Origin: Hyphomicrobiales bacterium
Lineage (GTDB): Bacteria > Pseudomonadota > Alphaproteobacteria > Rhizobiales > Beijerinckiaceae
Direction: 5' to 3'
DNA length: 39,884 nt
Assembly (NCBI GenBank): GCA_027487245.1
Contig: JAIYDY010000110.1
Location: 1 to 39,884, forward strand
Positions 31,849 to 39,884 of the stretch are shown piece by piece. The first letter of the stretch is position 1. The number at the start of each line of letters is the position of its first letter. The translations under genes and the position numbers were made by a program. Below the pieces are notes generated by a model that worked only from the letters and a program-made list of their open reading frames with translations, made no database searches and was not told the origin of the DNA.

Positions 31849-32699
31849 CGGCCCTCGGTGCCTTTGTGCTCGATCCGTTCGTCCACGGCTTCATGCAGCG
31901 CGGATTGGTGGTTGCCGTTCTGGTGGGCACGGTCTGTGCGCTGCTGTCCTGCTACCTTGTGCTCAAGGGCTGGTCGCTGATGGGCGATGCGGTCTCGCAT
32001 GCCGTGCTGCCGGGCATCGTGCTGGCGCAGATGCTCGCTCTTCCGGCGGTGATTGGTGCCTTTGCCGCCGGTCTCGCCTGCGCGCTGGCGACGGGCTACC
32101 TGCGCGACAACAGCCGGGTGAAGGAGGATGCGGTGATGGCCATCGTCTTCTCGGGCATGTTCGCGCTGGGGCTCGTGATGTTCGCGCGCGGCGGGGGCGG
32201 GCAGCATCTGATGCATATCCTGTTCGGCAACATGCTGGGTGTGCGCTGGAGCGATGTGGCCGAGACCGCGCTGATCGCCGTGCCGGTGACGATGCTGGTG
32301 CTGGCGAAGCGGCGTGATCTGATGTTGTATTGCTTCGATCCGGCGCATGCCCGGGCCATCGGGCTCCCGGTGCCATGGCTGCATTATGGGCTGCTGATCC
32401 TGCTGGCGCTGACCATCGTGGCGGCCCTGAAGGCCGTGGGCATCATCCTGGTGATCGCGATGCTGATCGCGCCGGGATGCATCGGATCGCTGCTCACCCG
32501 GCGCTTCGATGCGATGTTGATGGTTGCCGTGCTGGCTGCGGTGTTCTCGTGCATCACCGGCACGATTCTCAGTTTCCATATCGATGCCGCGACTGGCCCA
32601 TCCATCGTGGTGGTGCAGGCTCTGGTGTTCTGCGCGGCGCTGGGCTGGCGGGTTGTGTCCGCGCGCTTCGGCATAGAAGGTGGCGCTGCTTCGCCCTGA
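31845..32699 (+). CDS. sitD: Manganese/iron ABC transporter permease
   Basis: A 284-residue ABC-3 permease. It repeats the sitC pattern: LLSCYLVLKGWSLMGDAVSHAVLPGIVLAQM, VKEDAVMAIVFSGMFALGLVMF, GIILVIAMLIAPGCIGSLLTRRFDAM. Its ATG overlaps the sitC stop by four bases. The stop lies only 5 bases from the end of the convergent ccoS gene, so there is no room for a separate terminator between the two operons. It completes the SitABCD importer. Confidence 0.92.
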   Translation: MTALGAFVLDPFVHGFMQRGLVVAVLVGTVCALLSCYLVLKGWSLMGDAVSHAVLPGIVLAQMLALPAVIGAFAAGLACALATGYLRDNSRVKEDAVMAIVFSGMFALGLVMFARGGGGQHLMHILFGNMLGVRWSDVAETALIAVPVTMLVLAKRRDLMLYCFDPAHARAIGLPVPWLHYGLLILLALTIVAALKAVGIILVIAMLIAPGCIGSLLTRRFDAMLMVAVLAAVFSCITGTILSFHIDAATGPSIVVVQALVFCAALGWRVVSARFGIEGGAASP

Positions 32700-32704
32700 A
32701 GGGC

Positions 32705-32845
32705 TCAATCGTCGTCGGAAATGCCGCGCCAGGCGGCTCCGTCGAGATCCTCGAACTGGCGGTTGCGCAGCGACCAGAAGAAGGCGATGAGGCCAAGCAG
32801 CCCCATGCCCAGCGCCAGAGGCATCAGCACGATCAGCACATCCAT
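32705..32845 (-). CDS. ccoS: cbb3-type cytochrome oxidase assembly protein CcoS
   Basis: A 46-residue protein, easily missed for its size. One transmembrane helix (VLIVLMPLALGMGLLGLIAFFW) is followed by SLRNRQFEDLDGAAWRGISDDD. The pattern of a short helix, W-x-x-x-x-G-Q-F/R-Q-F-x-D-x-x-x-x-A/G-x-R and an acidic end is that of CcoS/FixS, which is needed for cofactor insertion into the cbb3 oxidase. GGGAGA precedes ATG 32845. It is the last gene of the cco cluster, 90 bases after ccoI. Confidence 0.9.
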   Translation of the reverse strand: MDVLIVLMPLALGMGLLGLIAFFWSLRNRQFEDLDGAAWRGISDDD

Positions 32846-32935
32846 GGCGCATCTCCCGTTTCTCGGTGTCTTGGCGGCACCGAAGCAACGCTGCTCGGCT
32901 GCAAGGTGAACACCAAGGTGAACAATCTTGGCACG

Positions 32936-35134
32936 TCAGCCCCGTGCACGCAGCGCGTTGAGGGTGACAATGATCGACGAGCCCGACATGGCCAGCGCCG
33001 CGACCAGCGGCGTGGCATGGCCGGCAATGGCGATCGGCACGGCAATAGCGTTGTAGATCACCGCCAGCCAGAGGTTCTCGACCATGATCCGCCGCGCCTT
33101 GCGCGAGATGCGGATGGCGTCCACGACCGGGCCGAGCCTGTCACCGAGGAACACAGCATCCGCTGCGTTCTGGGTGAGATGGGCCGCGCTGGCAGGCGAC
33201 ATCGAGACATTCGCCGCAGCCAGTGCCGGGGCATCGTTGATGCCATCACCGACCATCAGCACATGGCGGCCGTCGGCGCGCAGGGCCTCGATCGCGGCGA
33301 TCTTGCCGGCAGGCTTCATGTCCGCCGTGCCTTGCGCGATGCCCAATGCGGCGGATGCCTTGGCGACGGGGGCAGGGCGGTCACCCGACAGGATCGACAG
33401 ATCGAGTCCAAGCCCGCGCAGTGCTGTCATGGTCTCGACCGCATCGGGCCTCAACGCCTGGGCGATGGCGAAGACCACGATGTGATCAGCCCGCCGGTAG
33501 GTGATGAACGAGGCATCGGGGTAGCGCTCCGACAGGACGTTGGTCATGGCCGCGATGGTGGCGTCCGCAGCGGCATCGCCGCCGCAATGGGCCGCACTGC
33601 CAAGCCTGAGATATTCGCCTGCGTGGTGGGCCTCCAGTCCGAAGCCGGGCCGCTCGGTGACGCCTTGCAGCGGATCGGAGGCCTTCGCGGATTTTGCCAG
33701 CACGGTGGCGAGGGGGTGGGTGCTCGACAGGGCCAGGCGGCCAGCGAGATGCAGGTCGCACAGACCGATCTCCGTGGCGTTGGCAATGCTCGCGTTCGGC
33801 AAGGTCAGCGTGCCGGTCTTGTCGAAGACGACGGTGTCAATCGCGGCGAGGCGCTCCAGCGCATCGCCGCTGCCGAGCAGAACACCTCGGCGGAACAGCG
33901 CGCCGGCGGCCACCACCTGCACGGCAGGGATGGCAAGGCCGAGCGCGCAGGGGCAGGTGATGATCAGGACCGTGATCGCGATGACCAGCGCCGGTTGCCA
34001 ACCGAGGCCGAACAGCATCCAGCCGATGAAGGTGGAGGCCGCGATGACATGCACGACAGGCGCATAGAGCCGTGCCGCGCGGTCGGCGAGCTGGACATAG
34101 GTGGAGCGGCTCTCGGTGGCGCGGGCCAGAAGCTTCTCGACCTCGTCGAGCAAGGTGCCCTCGCTGGCGCGCGCTACCCGGATGCGCAGGGCACCGATGA
34201 TGTTGAGGGTTCCGGCATAGACCGACGAGCCGATATCGACCGGCTGGTGGCGGGTCTCGCCGGTGACGAGGCTCTGGTCGATCTCCGACCGGCCAGCCTC
34301 GATGACGCCATCGACCGAGACGCGCTGGCCGGGACGAACCAGAACCAGATCGCCAGCAGCCACTGCCGAGATCGGCACCTCGGACAGCTCGTGCTCACCG
34401 ATGAACTTGACGGCGGTTTCCGAGCGCAGCGCGGCAAGATGGCCAGCCGTGTCGCGCGTCCGGCGGCGCATGGCCTGGTCGAGGTAGCGGCCGATCAGCA
34501 GGAAGAACAGCAGCATCACGACGCCGTCGAAATAGGCATGTTCGCCGGAGTTCAGGGTCTCGAACACGGACATGGCAAGGGCCAGCACCACGCCGAGCGT
34601 GATCGGCACATCCATGTTCACGGCACCGGCCCTGAGCGCCCGCATGGCGCTCTCATAGAAGGGGCGGCCCGCATAGGCTGCCGTTGGCAAGGCGATCAGC
34701 GCCGATATCCAGTGGAACAGATCCCGCATTTCCGCCGGCATCTGGGTCTCGTGGCCGGACCAGACCGACACCGAGAACAGCATGACGTTCATCGCGGCGA
34801 ACGCAGCCACGCCCATGCAGAGCAGCAGGCGGCGTTCCTCGCGCGCTTCGGCGCTCTCGACCTTGTCGGTGGCGAACGGGTAGGCCCGGAAGCCCATTTC
34901 ATCGAGGCGGCTGATCACGCCTTGCGGGTTTTCGAGCCCATCCTGCCAGGATACGGTGACGCGCTTGCTGGCGAGGTTGACGCGGGCGGAAACCAGGCCC
35001 GGCTCGGTCTTGAGGCCCTTTTCGATGGTGGTCATGCAGCCGGCGCATTGGATGCCGTCCACGGCCAGATCAATGGCGGCGAGACCATCCTTGTGACGCA
35101 CGAAACTGGTGAAATCGGTGGCGAGGCTGGTCAT
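32936..35134 (-). CDS. ccoI: Copper-translocating P1B-type ATPase CcoI (FixI)
   Basis: A 732-residue membrane pump. The N-terminal heavy-metal domain has GIQCAGCMTTIEKGL (Cys-x-x-Cys). About eight transmembrane helices follow, with CPC in LIITCPCALGLAIPAVQVVAAG. Then the phosphorylation site VVFDKTGTLT, the histidine-proline pair SSTHPLATVL typical of P1B pumps, and the hinge MVGDGINDAPALAAANVSMS. In the cco cluster it is expected to deliver copper for the CcoN active site, not to give bulk copper resistance. It starts 15 bases after ccoH. Confidence 0.95.
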   Translation of the reverse strand: MTSLATDFTSFVRHKDGLAAIDLAVDGIQCAGCMTTIEKGLKTEPGLVSARVNLASKRVTVSWQDGLENPQGVISRLDEMGFRAYPFATDKVESAEAREERRLLLCMGVAAFAAMNVMLFSVSVWSGHETQMPAEMRDLFHWISALIALPTAAYAGRPFYESAMRALRAGAVNMDVPITLGVVLALAMSVFETLNSGEHAYFDGVVMLLFFLLIGRYLDQAMRRRTRDTAGHLAALRSETAVKFIGEHELSEVPISAVAAGDLVLVRPGQRVSVDGVIEAGRSEIDQSLVTGETRHQPVDIGSSVYAGTLNIIGALRIRVARASEGTLLDEVEKLLARATESRSTYVQLADRAARLYAPVVHVIAASTFIGWMLFGLGWQPALVIAITVLIITCPCALGLAIPAVQVVAAGALFRRGVLLGSGDALERLAAIDTVVFDKTGTLTLPNASIANATEIGLCDLHLAGRLALSSTHPLATVLAKSAKASDPLQGVTERPGFGLEAHHAGEYLRLGSAAHCGGDAAADATIAAMTNVLSERYPDASFITYRRADHIVVFAIAQALRPDAVETMTALRGLGLDLSILSGDRPAPVAKASAALGIAQGTADMKPAGKIAAIEALRADGRHVLMVGDGINDAPALAAANVSMSPASAAHLTQNAADAVFLGDRLGPVVDAIRISRKARRIMVENLWLAVIYNAIAVPIAIAGHATPLVAALAMSGSSIIVTLNALRARG

Positions 35135-35149
35135 GAGGGGAGTGTCCGC

Positions 35150-35707
35150 TCAGATTCGGGTGCGGTTGCGGCTCTGGTAAAGGCGTGTGCCGTCGCGGCT
35201 GGCGGTGATGATGACGTCCCATGCGCCGCGTCCAAGATCACCAACCTGCGCACTGTAAGTGCCAGGCGCCATCGGCTTCAGCGATGCCGAGCGGTCAAGC
35301 TGCCGGCTCGTCGGATGCAGGATCTGCACGTCCACAGTAAGCCCGGGGATTGCAGCACCTGCCTTGTCGGTGAAGACCACAACGGCCTGCGTGCCCGACG
35401 CGTTGACGGCGAGTTGCGCATCAATGCGCCAGCCGCGCGCGACCTGCGCCTCGGCAGCCTGGATCTCGCCATTGTAACGCTGGCTGACATCGTAGCCGTT
35501 CCGGCCGGCATCCAGCCCCGGCATTGTCGAGATGGCAGCGAACATCATGTAGCCGTTGACCGCTGCGACGACGAGAAAGAACATCACGAAGCTGAGCAGC
35601 ACATGCTTGCCCGTGAGCACAAAGGCGGATGCTGGCGCCGGCGAGGCCCCGGCGGGGCTGGCTGGCAAAAGGTCCATAGGCATGACAAAGGCTCCACAAC
35701 AGCTCAT
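35150..35707 (-). CDS. ccoH: FixH/CcoH family cbb3 oxidase accessory protein
   Basis: A protein of about 185 residues. A transmembrane helix (HVLLSFVMFFLVVAAVNGYMMFAAI) is followed by a periplasmic FixH domain: YDVSQRYNGEIQAAEAQVARGW, VVVFTDKAGAAIPGLTVDVQILHPTSRQLDRS and the C-terminal PGTYSAQVGDLGRGAWDVIITA. FixH/CcoH takes part in late assembly or stability of cbb3 oxidase together with CcoI. ATG 35707 has GGAG 7 bases upstream, while ATG 35683 also has a GGAG; a longer frame to 35746 would run close to ccoG. It lies between ccoG and ccoI, the usual order. Confidence 0.88.
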   Translation of the reverse strand: MSCCGAFVMPMDLLPASPAGASPAPASAFVLTGKHVLLSFVMFFLVVAAVNGYMMFAAISTMPGLDAGRNGYDVSQRYNGEIQAAEAQVARGWRIDAQLAVNASGTQAVVVFTDKAGAAIPGLTVDVQILHPTSRQLDRSASLKPMAPGTYSAQVGDLGRGAWDVIITASRDGTRLYQSRNRTRI

Positions 35708-35753
35708 CCGACGTCTCCGCCCCGTACCGCCCCGATGGGCCGGCAATTTCCCG

Positions 35754-37211
35754 TCACGGCGCGAAGAAATTCTCCGCGATGGTGACAGTCTCCCCTGCGA
35801 ACAGGTCTGACGCCTTGATCCGGATCATGTTTGATCCGCTTTGCAGGGAGCTGCGCGGAATGGTCACGAGCACGCGAACTTCCTGTGTCGTGTCCGGATT
35901 GACGGTGATGATTGGCCGCCAGTCGCTGGTGGCCGTCGCGCCCTGCACTTCCATGGCAACGCTGGTCGGCCCGTCGATGGTCAGCGCGATCTGGCGGCTT
36001 TCGGTGCGCTTGTTGATCAGGCGCACAGTGTAGGTGTTGCGGATCGAGCCATCGCGCAGGGTGACAAACAGCGGCGTCCGGTCATGGAGCAGGCTCATGC
36101 CGAGGAATGCGCGGGTCGCAAGCTGGTAGACCATCGCTCCGCCCACGAGCGCAATGATCGCGGCATACAGGATGGTGCGGGCCCGGATCGGCTTGTAGGT
36201 CGGCGTCTGGCCGACCTCGCGCGCCTTGATCGCTTCGTCAGTGTCATAGGCGATGAGACGGACCGGCCGGCCGATCTTTGTCATCACCGTGTCGCAGGCA
36301 TCAATGCAAAGCCCGCACTGGATGCAGCCGAGTTGCGAGCCCTGGCGAATGTCCACGCCGGTCGGGCAAACCGCCACGCACTGGTGACAGTCGATGCAGT
36401 CACCGGCTGGCTGCTCCGCCTCGCGGGCGCGCTTGGCCTCCTTGACCGACATCCTGGGCTCGCCGCGATCGTAGCGATACGAGACGTTGAGAGCGTGCTC
36501 GTCGGTCAGGGCGGCCTGGATGCGTGGCCACGGACACATGTGCAGGCAGACCTGCTCGCGCAAATGGCCGGCGAGGATGTAGGTGGTGGCGGTGAGGATT
36601 CCGATCCAGACATAGGCCGTAAATGGGGCCTGCAAGGTGGCGAGATCGCGCACCAGTGTCGGAGCGTCGGCGAAGTAGAGCACCCAGGCCCCGCCGGTCC
36701 ACCAGGCGATCATCAGCCAGACAAAATGCTTGCCAGCCTTGCGGGCGACCTTGTCCGCCGTCCACGGAGCGTCGTCGAGCTTGATCCGGTCGCGCCGGTC
36801 GCCCTCGAAGAAGCGCTCGACCCTCAAGAAGAGGTCGGTCCAGACAGTCTGCGGGCACAGGTAGCCGCACCAGATCCGGCCTGCCAGCGCGTTCATCAGG
36901 AACAGGATGATGGCCGCCAGGATGAGCAGGCCTGTGAAGTAGTAGACCTCCTGCGGCCACAGCTCGATGAAGAAGAAGTAGAAGCGCCGGCGCTCGAAAT
37001 CGACAAGGACCGCCTGATCCGGCAGGTTCGGTCCGCGATCCCAGCGCACGAAGGGCAGCAGGTAATAGATCGCCATGCCGACGATCAGCAGACCCCATTT
37101 GATGCGGCGATACGTGCCGCTGACCTTCTGGGGATAGACCTTCGGCGTCGGTGCGAACAGCGGGATGTCATCATCGTCGGTGTAGGGCACTGGTGCCGAA
37201 GGCTGTGTCAC
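35754..37211 (-). CDS. ccoG: cbb3 oxidase accessory iron-sulfur protein CcoG (RdxA/FixG)
   Basis: A 485-residue membrane protein. About five hydrophobic helices are seen, with conserved cysteine motifs in membrane-proximal loops (WCGYLCPQTVW, CLHMCPWPRIQ). A two-[4Fe-4S] ferredoxin domain follows: CIDCHQCVAVCPTGVDIR and CIQCGLCIDACD. The C-terminal part after a last helix is an Ig-like periplasmic domain (about 370-485). CcoG is thought to act in copper reduction or handling for cbb3 maturation. The ATG overlaps the ccoP stop by four bases (37211/37208), which suggests coupling of structural and assembly genes. Confidence 0.95.
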   Translation of the reverse strand: MTQPSAPVPYTDDDDIPLFAPTPKVYPQKVSGTYRRIKWGLLIVGMAIYYLLPFVRWDRGPNLPDQAVLVDFERRRFYFFFIELWPQEVYYFTGLLILAAIILFLMNALAGRIWCGYLCPQTVWTDLFLRVERFFEGDRRDRIKLDDAPWTADKVARKAGKHFVWLMIAWWTGGAWVLYFADAPTLVRDLATLQAPFTAYVWIGILTATTYILAGHLREQVCLHMCPWPRIQAALTDEHALNVSYRYDRGEPRMSVKEAKRAREAEQPAGDCIDCHQCVAVCPTGVDIRQGSQLGCIQCGLCIDACDTVMTKIGRPVRLIAYDTDEAIKAREVGQTPTYKPIRARTILYAAIIALVGGAMVYQLATRAFLGMSLLHDRTPLFVTLRDGSIRNTYTVRLINKRTESRQIALTIDGPTSVAMEVQGATATSDWRPIITVNPDTTQEVRVLVTIPRSSLQSGSNMIRIKASDLFAGETVTIAENFFAP

Positions 37212-38095
37212 TGGCCGCCTCCGAGGCTGCCGACATAGACGGTCAGTGCCTTGATGGTGACCGGGTCAAGACGGCCCGACCAAGCCGGCATCGCCCCGCC
37301 GCGGCCGTTGATGAGGCCTTCGGTCATGGCCGCGCGGGAGTTGCCGTAGAGCCAGATGGCGTCGGTCAGGCTGGGAGCGCCAAGTTCCTGGTTGCCCTTG
37401 CCCTCGTCGCCGTGACAGCTGGCACAGTTGGCCGCAAAGACCTCCTTGCCCTTGGCGAGGTTTGCGGACTTCTCCACATCGAGACCGGCCAGCGAGCGGA
37501 CGTACTCGACGGATTCGGCAATCTCGTCGCGCTTGAGCATCCCGGTACGGCCGAAGGCAGGCATGTTGCCGACGCGGGTGTCGGGGCTCTGCTCCCAGCG
37601 GATGCCGTGCAGGAGCGTTTGCTGGATCTGCTCGGGCTTGCCGCCCCAGATCCAGTCATCATCGGCTAGGTTGGGATAGCCGATGAAGCCCATGCCGCCT
37701 GCTCCGTGGCAGCCCATGCAGTTGTCGCCGAACGCGGCCTTGCCGCGGGCGAGCGCGATGCGGTTCAGGTCCGGATTGGCCTTGATCTGCTCGAAGCTGG
37801 CATCGGCGAGGCCGGCGGCCTGGATGTTGCGCTGGGTCTCGAGCTTGGCGAGTTCCACCTGGACCGCTGCGCGGTTGGTATAGCCGAGCAGGCCGACCGT
37901 GTGCGAACTGATCAGCGGGATGGCCGGATAGACCACCATATAGCCGATCGCCCAGACGATGGTGACGTAGAAGGTCCAAAGCCACCAGCGCGGAAGCGGG
38001 GTATTGAGTTCCTTGATGCCGTCCCACTCGTGGCCGGTCGTGGCAATGCCGGTCAGGCGGTCCACTTCGGGTTGGGTGTGCTTGTCATCAGCCAT
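37208..38095 (-). CDS. ccoP: cbb3-type cytochrome c oxidase subunit III (CcoP, diheme)
   Basis: A 295-residue membrane-anchored diheme cytochrome c. The N-terminal part (DGIKELNTPLPRWWLWTFYVTIVWAIGYMVVYP) holds the family signature and the anchor helix. Two heme c sites follow, GDNCMGCHGAGG and AANCASCHGDEG, each with a downstream Met ligand region. It passes electrons from soluble or membrane cytochrome c to CcoO/CcoN. ATG 38095 has AGGA 8 bases upstream; an ATG at 38110 in the end of ccoQ is less likely. The stop overlaps ccoG. Confidence 0.95.
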   Translation of the reverse strand: MADDKHTQPEVDRLTGIATTGHEWDGIKELNTPLPRWWLWTFYVTIVWAIGYMVVYPAIPLISSHTVGLLGYTNRAAVQVELAKLETQRNIQAAGLADASFEQIKANPDLNRIALARGKAAFGDNCMGCHGAGGMGFIGYPNLADDDWIWGGKPEQIQQTLLHGIRWEQSPDTRVGNMPAFGRTGMLKRDEIAESVEYVRSLAGLDVEKSANLAKGKEVFAANCASCHGDEGKGNQELGAPSLTDAIWLYGNSRAAMTEGLINGRGGAMPAWSGRLDPVTIKALTVYVGSLGGGQ

Positions 38096-38099
38096 GGGA

Positions 38100-38255
38100 T
38101 CAGTCCTCATTCAGCGGCATGGAAGCGGCGCGGTCGAAGCGCGCCCGATTGCTCGGCCAGAGTGCGTAGACGCACACGCAGGTGAAGATGCCGACGAAGT
38201 AGACGAGTCCGACGGACTGGGCGATGCCGGCAAGGTAGGCGTATGTGTTGGCCAT
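38100..38255 (-). CDS. ccoQ: cbb3-type cytochrome c oxidase subunit IV (CcoQ)
   Basis: A 51-residue single-helix protein: MANTYAYLAGIAQSVGLVYF, then VGIFTCVCVYALWPSNRARFDRAASMPLNED. The helix followed by ALWPSN-x-x-x-FDRAA-x-x-PL is the CcoQ/FixQ signature. It stabilises the assembled oxidase, mainly the CcoP interaction. Start ATG 38255 or the adjacent ATG 38258; GGTGAG lies directly upstream. It fits tightly between ccoO (stop at 38260) and ccoP. Confidence 0.92.
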   Translation of the reverse strand: MANTYAYLAGIAQSVGLVYFVGIFTCVCVYALWPSNRARFDRAASMPLNED

Positions 38256-38259
38256 CATC

Positions 38260-39027
38260 TCACCTCAGGTTGGCTTTGTTGTCGTAGAGTTTGAAGTCCA
38301 CCATCGTGCCAAGAACCTGCAGGTAGGCGATCAGAGCATCGGCTTCGGTGACGCGCTTGGGATCGCCCGCAAACGAGCGGATGATGGCCTTGGGGTAGCG
38401 CTTCTCGACATCGGCTGCACCGGGGTCTTCCGGGTTGATCTGGGCGCGCAGGTCTGCCGCAGCGTTGAGGATCATTTCGTCGGTGTAGGGCACGCCGGAG
38501 AGACGGTTGACCTTCATGTCGATGGCGATGTCGTTGTACTTGAGGTCGGTTGTCGCCAGCCAGGGATAGGCAGGCATGATCGACAGAGGGACCACGGAGC
38601 GCGGGTCGTTGAGGTGGCGCAGTTGCCACTCATCCGAATACTTGCCGCCGACGCGGGCGAGATCCGGGCCGGTGCGCTTTGATCCCCACTGGAAGGGCTT
38701 GTCGTACATGCTTTCTGCCGCCAGCGAGTAATGTCCGTAGCGCTCGACCTCGTCGCGCAGCGGCCTGATCATCTGGCTGTGGCAGTTGTAGCAGCCTTCC
38801 CGGACATAGATGGCGCGGCCGGCCAGTTCGAGCGGGGAATAAGGGCGAACCCCCTTCACCCTCTCGATCGTGCTTTGCAGGTAAAAGAGCGGCGCGATCT
38901 CGACGAGCCCGCCGATCGAGATCACGAACAGCACGCCCAGGATCAGGAATATCGAGTTGGTCTCGAAGATCTTGTGCTTGGCCCAGAGCGAGGTTTTGCG
39001 GGGAGCAGTTGCGGGAATTTCGGTCAT
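38260..39027 (-). CDS. ccoO: cbb3-type cytochrome c oxidase subunit II (CcoO, monoheme)
   Basis: A 255-residue membrane-anchored monoheme cytochrome c. The N-terminal anchor ([24 protein letters not shown]) is followed by the heme site [28 protein letters not shown], which is diagnostic of CcoO. The Met ligand is probably in [12 protein letters not shown]. It relays electrons from CcoP to the catalytic subunit CcoN. The gene lies between ccoN (17 bases upstream) and ccoQ in the standard order. Confidence 0.95.
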   Translation of the reverse strand: MTEIPATAPRKTSLWAKHKIFETNSIFLILGVLFVISIGGLVEIAPLFYLQSTIERVKGVRPYSPLELAGRAIYVREGCYNCHSQMIRPLRDEVERYGHYSLAAESMYDKPFQWGSKRTGPDLARVGGKYSDEWQLRHLNDPRSVVPLSIMPAYPWLATTDLKYNDIAIDMKVNRLSGVPYTDEMILNAAADLRAQINPEDPGAADVEKRYPKAIIRSFAGDPKRVTEADALIAYLQVLGTMVDFKLYDNKANLR

Positions 39028-39044
39028 GAGAGTGTCCTCGCCTG

Positions 39045-39884
39045 TCAGCGGGTTGCGGGGAGGGCGTCACCGAGGCTCGCTTCGCGCGCCTCGGGTGCGC
39101 CACGCACCGTCATCCAGAGGTTGTAGGCCATGATCAGGGCCCCCGCGAGGAACAGGCCCCCGCCGAGCGCACGGATCACGTAGAAGGGCTTCATGGCGGC
39201 CACCGTCTCGATGAACGAGTATTCGAGGAAGCCGAGCGGAGTGTAGGCGCGCCACATCAGGCCCTGGAGGATACCGGAGACCCACATCGCCGTGATGTAG
39301 AGAACGATGCCGAGGGTCGAGATCCAGAAGTGCCAGTTGACCAGGCGGTCGGAGTAGAGCCCTTTCTTGTTCCACAGCCACGGCACGAGGCAGTAGATCG
39401 CGCCGAAGGAAATGTAGCCGACCCAGCCGAGCGCGCCGGAGTGCACATGGCCGATGGTCCAGTCGGTGTAGTGGCTCAGCGAGTTCACCGCCTTGATCGA
39501 CATGAGCGGGCCTTCGAAGGTCGACATGCCGTAGAAGGCGACCGACACCACCATCATGCGCAGCACAGGATCGGTGCGCAGCTTGTCCCAGGCGCCCGAG
39601 AGCGTCAGCAGGCCGTTGATCATGCCGCCCCAGGAGGGCATCCACAGCATGATCGAGAAGGTCATGCCGAGGGTCTGAGCCCAGTCGGGCAGGGCGGTAT
39701 AGTGCAGGTGGTGTGGGCCAGCCCAGATATAGAGGAAGATCAGCGCCCAGAAGTGGATGATCGACAGCCGGTAGGAATAGACCGGCCGCTCGGCCCGCTT
39801 CGGGATGAAGTAGTACATGATGGCGAGGAAGCCGGCGGTGAGGAAGAAGCCGACCGCGTTGTGGCCATACCACCACTGGATCAT
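39045..39884 (-). CDS. ccoN: cbb3-type cytochrome c oxidase subunit I (CcoN), C-terminal part (cut by window edge)
   Basis: At least the last 279 residues of the catalytic heme-copper subunit; the frame is open to the window edge and the Met at 39884 is internal. Visible family features are [18 protein letters not shown] with the copper/heme region, [15 protein letters not shown] (CuB histidine pair), and [23 protein letters not shown] with the heme b/b3 His ligands. Normal CcoN has about 540 residues, so about half is missing. It reduces oxygen with very high affinity and pumps protons. It is first in ccoNOQP; the promoter lies outside. Confidence 0.95.
   Translation of the reverse strand: MIQWWYGHNAVGFFLTAGFLAIMYYFIPKRAERPVYSYRLSIIHFWALIFLYIWAGPHHLHYTALPDWAQTLGMTFSIMLWMPSWGGMINGLLTLSGAWDKLRTDPVLRMMVVSVAFYGMSTFEGPLMSIKAVNSLSHYTDWTIGHVHSGALGWVGYISFGAIYCLVPWLWNKKGLYSDRLVNWHFWISTLGIVLYITAMWVSGILQGLMWRAYTPLGFLEYSFIETVAAMKPFYVIRALGGGLFLAGALIMAYNLWMTVRGAPEAREASLGDALPATR

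Noticed and set aside
28434..32699. Reading as zur-znuABC (zinc uptake)
   Set aside because: The binding protein has His-His-Glu-Asp ligands and no His-rich loop, there are two permeases, and the regulator lacks the Zur cysteines; the Mn-type sit/mur reading fits better.
32330..35785. Plus-strand open frame of about 1150 codons
   Set aside because: It is antisense to ccoI and ccoH, starts inside sitD and shows only low-complexity Arg/Gly/His/Gln composition; a GC-rich shadow frame.
35841..37238. Plus-strand open frame of 465 codons
   Set aside because: Antisense to ccoG, no motif; shadow frame.
1..39884. CRISPR array, toxin-antitoxin pair, prophage genes, rRNA
   Set aside because: None seen: no regularly spaced repeats, no recognisable toxin or antitoxin pair, no phage structural or integrase genes, no rRNA sequence.

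Overview
The window reads as chromosome from a high-GC alphaproteobacterium, most likely Hyphomicrobiales (Rhizobiales). The reasons are a Mur-type Fur regulator next to sitABCD, a full ccoNOQP-GHIS cluster, an RlmB with a long basic N-terminal tail, and dense GC-rich coding with many stop/start overlaps. Genus cannot be read from the sequence alone.

Layout. (A) 1-8065, all on the minus strand, is the end of a surface-polysaccharide locus. It holds glucose-1-phosphate cytidylyltransferase (rfbF), CDP-glucose 4,6-dehydratase (rfbG), an RmlC-type sugar epimerase, a zinc-finger sugar C-methyltransferase, an NAD(P)-dependent reductase, a second methyltransferase of C-methyltransferase type, a CmcI/rhamnosyl O-methyltransferase homologue and two family 2 glycosyltransferases, one cut by the window edge. 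Together these can make and modify a CDP-6-deoxy-C-methyl-hexose. The last part (1-1816) is strikingly AT-rich. The operon starts just past the 3' end of tRNA-Thr(UGU). (B) 8328-18000 is a patchwork: an MHS-type MFS transporter, a secreted His-rich protein, rlmB, tRNA-Tyr(GUA), an AT-rich gene-poor stretch, a small membrane/secreted protein, a cytochrome bd-type quinol oxidase (cydAB, CIO type), a membrane diguanylate cyclase, a DUF1289 protein, tRNA-Gly(UCC) and a fragment of an IS3-type transposase. (C) 18096-24725 looks like one substrate-utilisation module: SDR dehydrogenase, two related carboxymuconolactone-decarboxylase-like proteins, GMC flavoprotein oxidoreductase, and a three-gene NitT/TauT-type ABC importer. 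(D) 25128-28373 has a Ser/Thr kinase fused to a universal stress domain, a metallophosphoesterase just upstream of it, and an Asp/Glu-racemase superfamily enzyme with arylmalonate-decarboxylase-like active-site residues. (E) 28434-32699 is Mur and the divergent sitABCD manganese importer, with palindromic operators in the shared promoter. (F) 32705-39884, minus strand, is ccoS, ccoI, ccoH, ccoG, ccoP, ccoQ, ccoO and the C-terminal part of ccoN: the cbb3 oxidase and its copper/assembly machinery.

The organism therefore carries two oxygen-scavenging terminal oxidases within 25 kb (bd-type and cbb3), which suggests life across a range of oxygen tensions. The observations I rate most worth following are the CDP-C-methyl sugar pathway (possible vinelose-like sugar), the kinase-Usp fusion with its phosphoesterase neighbour, the paired CMD-like proteins with GMC/SDR/ABC genes, and the fact that all three tRNA genes have foreign-looking or variable DNA directly at their 3' ends.
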